A stretch of 64,000 bases of DNA from positions 75,788,715 through 75,852,714 of the forward strand of contig CM077646.1 of the NCBI GenBank assembly GCA_039707465.1, in the 5' to 3' direction. The translations under genes were made by a program, and so were the position numbers. This stretch comes from Rhabdophis nuchalis. Taxonomy: Eukaryota; Chordata; Lepidosauria; Squamata; Natricidae. Positions 11,418-20,223 of the stretch are shown here, one piece after another (the stretch's first letter is position 1; each line of letters opens with the position of its first letter). The notes under the pieces are model-generated. The model ran no database searches. It saw only the letters and a list, made by a program, of their open reading frames with translations, and had not been told where the DNA came from.

Positions 11418-11879
11418 GTAAGACAATATTTTAGATTTTAATTTTTAATTAGCATTAAAATAGAGAAGAATGAGAAAAATTAAGTGCAACTGTAAGACAT
11501 TAGAAACAGGCAGTTTTTATTTTGGTGTTAAAATTATGATTTTGACTGATCAAAGGCATGATGAGCAATGGAATTCAGTTTCTGTGATTCCACATGAAGA
11601 CAACCATAGGAGGTGCAAGATTACAAGCTGAAATGTAAGAGAACTAAATAGTACAGAAGTATTACTGAATGAATTACTGAATGAAAGTAGGAAAAGAAAA
11701 ATACATACAGTATGTATGAAATGAAGAGTAAGAGGAAGTCAAGAAAGAAGGCAGATACCTGTAATTTAAAATGTTATGTCACTTTCTTTTAAACTCATAT
11801 TCCTATACAAGAGACAAAAAATGCTTATTAGTCAAGTGTATCTAAGTGTACCTAAGCAGAAATTCATACATGCAACTCT

Positions 11880-12040
11880 CAATTTACAGCCATTCAGTTA
11901 GTGACTGTTTAAAGTTATGGCACTGCAAACAGCCACTTGTATAGGTGGTTCTCAACTTACAACCACAATTGAGCCCAAAATTTAAGTTGCTTAGTGGGGA
12001 ATTTGTTAAATGAGTTTTGCCCCATTTTATGAATTCTCTC
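11880..12040. mobile_element. Fragments of CAGGTARTYC-family TIR element
   Basis: Two partial copies lie side by side: CTCAATTTACAGCCATTCAGTTAGTGAC (from 11880) and GGTGGTTCTCAACTTACAACC (from 11943), followed by CACAATTGAGCCCAAAATTT. Both are diverged and truncated. Confidence 0.6.
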
Positions 12041-12527
12041 TACATTCTTATAGATAGGTTTTTCTTTCTTTAACAGCTCCAGTGTTGTAGAAAGTTATAT
12101 ACAGCTTTGAACTTTGTATAGATTTTCAATACAGATGAGAGAAAGCTGAAAGATTCATGTATCATCTATTATTTCAAAACTTGTTAATCATATTTTGTCT
12201 GCTAATATCCTCTTTGTATCTTTCTGATCATGGATTGAAATTAGGGATAATAATTATTTTTTAGTTCGTGTTAGTAAAATCTAATTTGGAGCAACAGGAA
12301 AAACTGGAATTCTAAATTAATTTGAATCAGCAAAAAACACAGAAAAATGTGGTTATTTCTGTACTTTGTCAATCTATTTTTGTTTGTTCTGTTAGTAACC
12401 TACTTAAAAGATTATGAGATTCCAAAGCACATATTGTATATTTTAACTACAAGCCGTGATATCCCTTGTCAGTATCAGTCTGCTTAATATATCATCCTTT
12501 TTAAAATGTTTTCTTGAGTGTTTTTCA

Positions 12528-12660
12528 ACCTCAGCACCTTTAAGATGTGTGGACTTCAACTTTCAGAATTTTCCAGCCACCATTCAACAGCCTGCATTCC
12601 AGGAATTGAAGTCCACACATCTTAAAATTGATGGGGAATTCTGATGGGAGATGGGGAAAC
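12528..12660. mobile_element. Short palindromic hAT-like MITE
   Basis: Arms GTGTGGACTTCAACTTTCAG and GGAATTGAAGTCCACACAT face each other around about 12585, with ACCTTTAAGA / TCTTAAAATT outside. The same arm design is present at 33323-33454. The hAT assignment is from familiarity with this squamate repeat. Confidence 0.65.
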
Positions 12661-13661
12661 ACTGGTTTAGATTATACACAGAAGTGAATTTTTGTCATAA
12701 TTCTATCAAAGCCAAATTTGTCTCTTTCCAAGCATGCATCTTCCTGTCAACATCTTAATATAAAAATACATAAATGTATATTCATCTCATATAATTTTTT
12801 CTATTCATGTTTTGTTTAAATCTATTATTTTTTTGCCATACGGAAGTAATTCAGCATATTAACAGTTACCCTTACATAAGCCTGCTTAAGCATCAATCAT
12901 ACAATTACAGTTAATTTGGTCATGATTTCTTATGTATGAATAATAAATGAGGATAGTACAGTGCCATTTTGTGGAGTAGATGTATTTTTGAATGTCTTCC
13001 TATCTCTACCAATTAGTTAGATGACCTCACATAGAAGAACATTTAAAAGAGCTTTAGTTTTTTCACAGAATTCAAACATTGTACCAGCTGCTCTTTATTT
13101 CAATATGATATTTACAACTCTGAATTAAACCCAGGCAAACCCAAGCCAACCACCCTAACAAAGAACAACAAGATGGATGAGATGCCATCTTGACACATTG
13201 TTTCAGTCACAGACAAATACAATTTTCCATCTTGTGAACATCACAATTGTGAAAGAGAAAACTGTGCCAGCTGCCTGAACACTATCTCGGTAACCTTGGA
13301 GAGCAGATAATTACTAGGGTGTTCTATAAGAGAGAAGCTTATATTGAAGAAGCAGGTGTGAAGGAAGATTAATTCAAACGAATTCCTGCGGTGGTTTCTC
13401 TGCAATTATTTGAATTATTAGAGGCAAATTCTATTATTTGTCATGGGTATTAAGCAAGATTGTGTATGGGTTCAGTCAGCCCCAGACATACGAAATGTAA
13501 TGCACTAAAGCATCTGTTATGCATCTGGGCTTTTAGAGAAGGAGAATTGCAGAGATAATTAAGCCTTGTGCTAGTTAGCTGGTTTTTTTTTGTTTGGAAT
13601 ATCTTTGAACATAAACCCTAAACCAGAATAGTGAGAAGAATAACTTCTAGCTCCAGGAAGT
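12661..13661. other. Host non-coding DNA
   Basis: About 1 kb of A+T-rich sequence with no ORF, exon or TE terminus that I could support. Confidence 0.5.
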
Positions 13662-13990
13662 ACTATATAAATAAAAATGTAAAATAGTTTGTGCAAAGCC
13701 GCTAATCTCAGAAACTACTGGACCGATCGACACCAAATTTTCACACAATGTTCCCAAGGACTTCCGAACCAATCATATATACCTTTTGTGTGCCTGGCAC
13801 ACATGTGTCATGTGCATGGTACACAAACGTAAAATGTACCCACTTGTGAGGTTTTTCACCTCCCTGTAGCTCCTCCCACCTGGCTGCTACATCATGCACA
13901 TTCCTAATGGCTGAAAGTGTGAAGGGCCTTGAGGTGGCGCATTGCCAAAGGCAACAGGGGAATTACCTCATGACTGTTCGTCTTTTGCAG

Positions 13991-14271
13991 TGGCACGAAG
14001 CTGTGGAGTCCGGGCAGGGATTTCTTTCGGCTGCCCTGTTTCAACAAACTGCCCGCTCCCACTCAGTGGTGGCTGGAGCCGGGAACTGCCCCTACACAAC
14101 AAACATATTCCCTGCCCCAGCCGCTCCCTTGCATTCCGCCGCAGCTTGCCTGAGTCACCTCTTTCCCCCAGGGGAGGGGGACAGAACCCAGTACGAACAG
14201 GTGCTTCAGTTCCTGGCTCAGATACCACCTACCAGGCAGAGCCTGAGGAAACTGAAGGGAAAATTCCCCAG
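13991..14271 (+). other. Exon-like segment inside the Helitron
   Basis: TGTTCGTCTTTTGCAG ends at 13990 and a perfect CAG|GTAAGT donor sits at 14269-14275, bounding 281 GC-rich bases. Two + frames are open across it: one from the ATG at 13907, ending in RKLKGKFPR, and one from 13942. I recognise neither product. Helitrons are known to capture host gene pieces, so this is a candidate captured exon. It could equally be a GC-rich chance match. Confidence 0.3.
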
Positions 14272-14760
14272 GTAAGTCTTCCCCGGACAACCTCCATCTC
14301 CCACCTGCCCCCAACCTCTTCCCACTGCCTGGCTCTTCAAAGGCAAATTTGGGAAGCAGGGCTCCGGGCGAGAGTGAGCGAGCCAGGTAACCAACGTGCA
14401 GGAAGGAGAGGTACTCAGCTGAATCAAACCGCCACATGGGCTGTGCATTTTGCTGAGGTCCCCAGAGCGTGATGGTGGTGGTGGTGGTGGTGGGGAGTGG
14501 GGGAAGAATGCTGTAGGTCTCTCCACAGCCACTGCTTTCCTGTCAAGCTCCCACCAGGATTTTGGCAGGAAAGCCGCCCGTCTCGAAGGGCTTCAGAGCT
14601 ACGGCTGTGGCAGCCGGGCTGAAGCGAAAAGGGTGAAAGGGGAACAAATTAGGAAAGTAGGCAGGAAACTCAAGGGAGCTAAGCAAACGAACTTTTTTTT
14701 TTACACCGCCAGCTCTGGCCCCACGTGGTTTCCCCACTCACGCCTTCATATTCATATTCA

Positions 14761-14875
14761 AGACTCTGTCTTGCTCACCAGGGGGCTCAAAATGACAGTT
14801 ACCCATAAGTAAACATTTAAAATGCGGCGTTTCCTCACTAGAATGGCCACCCCACGCACCCTGAGGCTCCGGAGA
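14761..14875 (+). repeat. Direct repeat copy 1 in Helitron
   Basis: The segment from GACTCTGTCTTGCTCACCAG through TCCTCACTAGAATGGCCACC to CTGAGGCTCCGGA recurs at 15014-15125 with about 10% mismatch, about 253 bp downstream. Confidence 0.9.
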
Positions 14876-15013
14876 AGCCAAAAACACGCCCCCTTTTTAC
14901 ATGAAGAAAGTGATAATAATGGCAGCGGAATAATTTCCCTTTGTTGCAGCAGCTTTTTGAGCTGGATTTTAAAAAGGAAGCGGGAGATTGGAGGAGCAGT
15001 AAAAAAAAATGCG

Positions 15014-15125
15014 ACTCTGTCTTGCTTGCCAGGGAGCTCAAAATGACAGTTACCCATGAGTAAACATTTAAAATGCAGTGTGTCCTCACTAGAATGGCCA
15101 CCCCACGCGCCCTGAGGCTCCGGAT
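15014..15125 (+). repeat. Direct repeat copy 2 in Helitron
   Basis: Second copy of the 14761-14875 segment, same orientation. It is preceded by an A run (about 15000-15009). Confidence 0.9.
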
Positions 15126-15463
15126 AAGCCCGAAACAAAAACTCCCAGTGAAGTCTTTACAAGGTGCTTCCGCTCAGCCTTATAATAAAGTGGTGTTATG
15201 AAGTAAAGTTTCAGGAGCCTTTAAAACACTCACAGTTGCAGAAAAAGCAGTAGCTATAAATAAGACTTGTATGGGTTTCCTGGTCTCACCTGAGGTTTCT
15301 TCACCAGGGAATTAATATTGGACATTCTTTTTTTTGCCTGGTGTCTTTTCAGCCCACCTGCCATCACGGTGCTGGTGCCTATCATTTTTCATAATGTGCA
15401 TCATACTTTAGGAACATTTGAAGTTAAACCCATATAATCATTATAGAAGCTGGCATTTTAGGT

Positions 15464-16250
15464 ACGTAGGTAGAGGAAGACATAGAGAGAGGGATAAACG
15501 CAGTAGGTAGGTAGGTATAGGGATAGAGAGAGGCAGAAATACAGTAGATAGGTAGGTAGGTAGGTAGAGGGATAAAGAGAGGGGGAGAAATACAGTAGGT
15601 AAGTATACAGGTAGGTAGAGGGATAGAGAGAGGGGGAAAATACAGTAGGTAGGTAGATAGATAGGTAAGCAGAGGGATATAGAGAGATGGGGGGAAATAC
15701 AGTAGGTAGGTAGGTAGAGGGATATAAAGGGGGAAATACAGTAGGTAGGTAGATAGGCAGTTAAAGGGATAAATAGAGGGGGAAATACAGTAGGTAGGTA
15801 GATAGGCAGTTAAAGGGATAAATAGAGGGGGAAATACAGTAGGTAGGTAGGTAGATAGGTATAGGGATAGAGAGAAAAAAGGAGAAATACAATAGGTAGG
15901 TAGGTATAGGGATAGAGAGAGGCAGAAATACAGTAGGTAGGTAGAGGGATACACAGGGAGAGAGAAATACAGTAGGTAGGTAGAGGGATAGAGAGAGAGG
16001 GGAAATACAGTAGGTAGGTAGATAGGTAAGCAGAGGGATAGAGAGAGATGGGAAAATACAGTAGGTAGGTAGGTGGATATAAAGAGAGGGGGAAATACAG
16101 TAGGTAGGTAGGTAGAGGGATAAAGAGAGCGCGGGGAAATACAATATGTAGGTAGATAGGTAGGTACAGGGATAGAGAGAGAAAGGGAGAAATACAATAG
16201 GTAGGTAGGAAGGTAGAGGGAGGGAGGGATGAAATACAGTAGGCAGGTAA
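15464..16250. repeat. Composite GTAG/GATA satellite in Helitron
   Basis: About 16 imperfect units of the plan GAAATACAGTAGGTAGGTAG + AGGGATAGAGAGAGG, each 40-65 bp. The 320-codon minus frame over it (YLPTYCIS repeats) is low-complexity translation of the array and not a gene. The same composite unit appears inside the TA-MITEs at 32833, 46522 and 50509. Confidence 0.9.
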
Positions 16251-16319
16251 CTACACAAAAATTATTTGACCATTTCACCACACTGGGCCACAGCAATGCA
16301 TGGCTGGGTACATCTAGTG

Positions 16320-17106
16320 ATATAATAAAAGAACAATTTTCATTCTCTAGATTTATTAGATTACAGTGCCCATAATCTATCATCACTAGTTTGCTATCTA
16401 GTCAAAGATTGAGTTTTCTCAAGGGCCATATCTTGTCCTGTCCTACTGCTGATGGGTCAAGTTGCTACAGTTTAGGTTCTCATAAATAGCATCTCTGTAT
16501 GGCTGTGATCTACCTGTGAGCCTGCTAGTGATTTCCTAAGAAGATGCTATGAGTCACAGGGAGTTGACAAGATACATATAACTAAGTACATTCAGAACCT
16601 ACTAAGTGCTTTGTTTTGTGTAATCTTTGTTATTATTTATAGCTTTTAAGACTGTTATTATTTAGGGCTTTTAAAACTATATAGAAGCAGAAAAATGTAG
16701 GTGTTTTATACATTAGAATTACATTTTAATAATAGTTTTTTCCCTTTTTGACAGTCCAATGAGATTCAATCCAATTTTGTGGAGAATGCTTGGCTTGTGT
16801 CTTATCAAACAAACTAAAAATGGTCAAAATAGCATTGCATCTTTTTTTGTAACATACATACAGGATTTTTTTGTTTTATCTTTGTGGTACAGACCTGTAC
16901 TTTCTGTATAAGATATTTTATTACCTTGCCACAAAATGTATGTAATACTTTTTTATTTTATTTCCTCAACTTTTTCTTTGTAGGAGAACCATATACTGTC
17001 CTGCTTGAAAACAATGCAGTCTTATACCTCCTAAATAACAAGTTTATTCTAATTATGTCAGGTCTGGAGCTTTTAATGTTCCAGGTTAAACTCTCAATAT
17101 TTAGAT
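16320..17106. other. Host non-coding DNA
   Basis: A+T-rich, with no supportable feature. Confidence 0.5.
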
Positions 17107-17107
17107 T

Positions 17108-17236
17108 TAACAGAATAACAGAGTTGGAAGGGACCTTAGAGGTCTTCCAATCCAACCCCCTATTCAAGCAGGAGATCCTACACCATTCTGGACATGTGGC
17201 TGTCCAGTCTCTTCTTAAAAGCCTCCAGGGATTTAC
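17108..17236 (-). mobile_element. CR1 LINE 3' end fragment
   Basis: On the + strand it reads AACAGAGTTGGAAGGGACCTT...CCAATCCAACCCC...TGGCTGTCCAGTCTCTTCTTAAAAGCCTCC, the complement of the CR1 3' terminus. It is 5'-truncated to about 130 bp. Confidence 0.9.
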
Positions 17237-17888
17237 TTATGGATGTAATTCCTAAAGTTCACAATGAAAACTTAATAAGAGGACATTTCTTCATGCTTTC
17301 TGGATCTCACAGAATGTGCAGTAGAGTACTAATTGCCACATTATATTGATACTGGCTTTTAAAGGATAACTATTTAATGTATCATTCCTTGTGTTATATC
17401 CCTAGAAGGAATAGATTTGATCTATTTGATCCAGTGACCTTATACTGAAACTTTAAGTTGCTTAATTAAAATGGGCAAAGATTCTGTGGATTTGAGGTTT
17501 CACATGGAGAAGATGAGTCACACAGCTTCGCAGATTTTGTAGTGCACGCCCAGAAAAGAATACAAAACATTGTGTTCTGTTGGTAACAAAGTGATGACAG
17601 TCCAAAGGTGATCTCAGACACTCTTTCCATATATGTATGCTCTGAAAAATAGGCCTTCTGTGAAAATGCAAGGTCTCAGAGGCAAATAGAAACTGAAATA
17701 ATTCTAAGACTTATGTGAGAATAATACTCATCTTTGACTGGGAAAAATTGTTGAAGTAAATATTCTGTTTAGATTAGCTCTTGTAGGCTTTTTTCAGAAA
17801 AACTGCATCTATTCATGGTGTTATATGCTTGCTATATGTTATGCTATGTCATGCCCCCGCGTATGGAATTTTATAAGGCTTCCATTAC

Positions 17889-18272
17889 CACCATCACCAT
17901 CCATCTTGAGGGTGAGGGAATTTCTCTGCTTTTACCCAATGCAAATCCTGTCTGGTGGGTTCCGGATCCCGTTCCAACCAGTATAGTTGGAACGGGCCGA
18001 GCATTGTCCACATGAACACACAACGTGCGTGCATATGTCTTACTGTTCAGCAACGCATCTGCTAGCCTCCATGATGCTCCAGCTGCTCAGCAGAGCATCG
18101 CACAGGCGCTGTATGTACCGTGCACATAAGCACCGAAGACTTTGAAGACCGGTAAGGAGTGCAGGTGAGCAGGCAGGCCCTCCCGGAGCATCACACTGGA
18201 GCACTACCCCGTGCTCCGGGCAGGCTCCGGTACGCCCATTCCGGGGCGTACTGCCTACAGAACACCACTGTT
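17889..18272 (-). mobile_element. Probable hAT-like non-autonomous element
   Basis: The right end reads GAACACCACTG (CAGTGGTGTTC on the minus strand), a squamate hAT-type terminus, and the interior is GC-rich (CGGTACGCCC, CCGGAGC). An identical 8-bp repeat TCCATTAC flanks the segment at 17881-17888 and 18273-18280. The left terminus does not mirror the right one well, so the left boundary is tentative; an alternative start is near 17952 (CTGGTGGGTTCCGG). Confidence 0.45.
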
Positions 18273-18340
18273 TCCATTACACTAACCACCAGGAGATAAG
18301 CATTACACGATCTGTTTCATCTACAGGCACTCTTGGATGT

Positions 18341-18502
18341 ACAGTATGACCACAATTGAACCCAAAATTTCTGTTGCTAATAAGACAGTTAAGTGAGTTT
18401 TGTCCCATTTTATGACTTTTCTTGCCATAGTTGTTAACTGAATCATTGCAGTTGTTAAGATAGTAACAGGGTTGCTAAGTGAATCTGGCTTTCCGTAAAA
18501 CC
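18341..18502. mobile_element. Fragment of CAGGTARTYC-family TIR element
   Basis: Contains GACCACAATTGAACCCAAAATTT, TTAAGTGAGTTTTGTCCCATTTTATGAC and GGGTTGCTAAGTGAATCTGG, shared with the copy at 11943. Confidence 0.6.
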
Positions 18503-18567
18503 ATCTCTAATCTATTGGCCCTGATGGATTATGTGCCTATTTCTTAAAAAATGTTTTCACTGCCATA
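18503..18567 (+). pseudogene. Left piece of LINE split by Gypsy insertion
   Basis: One frame reads IGPDGLCAYFLKNVFTAI up to the Gypsy target site. The GPDG motif is typical of the segment before the RT in CR1/Jockey-group LINEs. It continues in the same frame at 24265, with the CCATA duplication shared by both sides. Confidence 0.75.
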
Positions 18568-18961
18568 TGTCAGGATCCGTTTCTTCAAGTACTCAAGAAA
18601 GACCACACTTAAACATTGTTTGGAATGAATAAGGTTACTTTTACTAAATACCAAAGAATAACAGACCAAGGTGAAGCAGGAAGTAACTAGTTTAGGCGCG
18701 AACAATGAGTATTAAAGCTTAAGCTCACCCCAATAGCCCTAACCCCCCCTAACAGTGTCCAATGTACTTTCTTCTCCGACATCAGGTGGGCAGGTCATCA
18801 CCAGCATGGAATGTGAGACCGTTAGACCAAAGATAACACCGGCCGGCAACATCTTCCACCAATCTTCCACCAGCTTTCATAATTGAAACCCCAGCGCCCC
18901 ACCCTCCCCGTTTCCATGGCAGTCAAGCAGCATAAGAAGAAACAAGAAGCGAAGGCTGACA
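18568..18961 (-). repeat. 3' LTR of Gypsy element 2
   Basis: 394 bp. A purine-rich minus-strand tract (GGAGGAGGTCCGGA, + 18962-18975) abuts it and is the likely polypurine tract. Confidence 0.95.
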
Positions 18962-19076
18962 TCCGGACCTCCTCCAGCAGCAGGCAGGACCCCCGGACTC
19001 CCCTGAGAAGCAGGGATGTTAGATCTGCAAAACAGACAAGAAAAAACAAAACAACATAGAAGAGAGAGGGAAGGGG

Positions 19077-20223
19077 TTATGGTTTGTGTGGATACTTGGC
19101 ATAAAACTGGCGTATAAGCTTCGGGGCCTTGAGATGCTCTCTATCCACCCATTCATTGTGAGAAGGAGGAAAGTCTTTCCACATGACCAAGAACTGAGTC
19201 TTATTCCTACGGACTCTGGAGTCCAAAATGTCACGGACTTCATAGTGTTGGTGACCATCTACCATCATCGGTACAGGGGTATCAGGATGGGGTTTGCGGA
19301 GATGCGAAGTGCGTTCAGGCTTCAACAGGTGAACATGGAACACTGGGTACAAACAACGGTAGGTTTTAGGGAGATCCAAACGGACGGAAACCGAACTGAT
19401 TATCTTAGTTATAGTGAACGGGCCAACAAATTTGGGGCCCAATTTCTTGCATTTTTGAGGGCTATCCAAATGTTTAGTAGAAACGAAAACTCTATCACCA
19501 ACCTTGTAAGCTGGAGGAGCCGCTCGCTTTTTATCAGCATATAACTTATGTGATTGATGCGCATCCTCCAAAGTTTTCTGTATGACAGGCCACACTGAAG
19601 ACAGTTTGGCGGACCAATCAGCTAGGGATGGAACTGCAGGCGAGTCGTGAGGTAATTCAGGGATGGGTACAAAGTCCTGACCATAGATGATTTTAAAAGG
19701 GGTCATATTTGTACTGGAATGAACAGTTATTATAAGCCACTTCAGCGTGTATCAGAAGGTCAGCCCAGTCGTCCTGTTGAAAATTTATAAAGCAACGTAG
19801 GTATTGTTCCAAAACGGAATTGGCCCTCTCACAAGCACCGTTCATCTGCGGATGGTAGGAGGAGCTTAGGCCCTGGGAGGAGCCTATCAATTTCAAAAAT
19901 TCCCTCCAAAAGTGCGAGGTAAATTGGGTACCTCTATCCGAGATGATACGTTTAGGGACACCGTGGAAACGGTAAATATGGTTCAGGAACAACTTAGGAC
20001 GGAATTCTGGAACAAGGTACAAAGTGGACTTGCTTGGAGAAAAGATCTGTAACCACCCAAATGACGGTATAGCCCTGGCTGCTCGGAAGGTCAACAATAA
20101 AGTCCATTGAAATCTCCTTCCAAGGAGCCTCCGGCTTCGCCACAGATTGTAGGAGGCCTTGGGGCTTCCCAGGAGTACGTTTCGAAGCAGCACAAACAGG
20201 ACAACTGGCGATATATGACTCAA
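19077..20223 (-). pseudogene. Gypsy integrase core and chromodomain, frameshifted (element 2)
   Basis: 19693-20223 continues the integrase core: HGVPKRIISDRGTQF (second Asp) and HPQMNGACERANSVLEQYL (catalytic Glu). A frameshift at about 19700 leads into 19077-19706: FKIIYGQ, the GPF/Y-type segment KLGPKFVGPFTI, VFHVHLLKP, then a chromodomain near the C-terminus (YEVRDILDSRV... QFLVMWKDFPPSHNEWV) and KYPHKP. The chromodomain is known in chromoviruses to steer integration toward marked chromatin. The preceding pol frame overlaps this one and shifts near 20000. Confidence 0.92.

Larger units (their letters stand above)
13662..16317 (+). mobile_element. Non-autonomous Helitron with GC-rich cargo
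   Basis: The left end ACTATATAAATAAAAATG is close to the usual Helitron start TCTATATAAATAAAAATG. It is followed by the typical sub-terminal phrase CTACTGGACCGATCGACACC...TTTTCACACAATGTTCCC (13715-13755). The right end has the short GC hairpin region GGGCCACAGCAATGCATGGC followed by GGGTACATCTAG and then T (CTAG at 16314-16317), the CTRR|T rule. There are no inverted repeats or target duplication, as expected. No Rep/helicase frame is present. The interior holds a GC-rich block (13870-15170), a direct repeat pair and an 800-bp satellite. Confidence 0.7.

Noticed and set aside
15424..16386. 320-codon minus-strand frame with YLPTYCIS repeats
   Set aside because: Direct translation of the GTAG/GAGA satellite. 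Similar low-complexity frames occur at 33435-33902, 46487-47043 and 50868-51482.
16978..17255. Exon signal TTTTTCTTTGTAG at 16970-16984
   Set aside because: The open frame after it runs into CR1 sequence on the opposite strand and no donor follows at a sensible distance.
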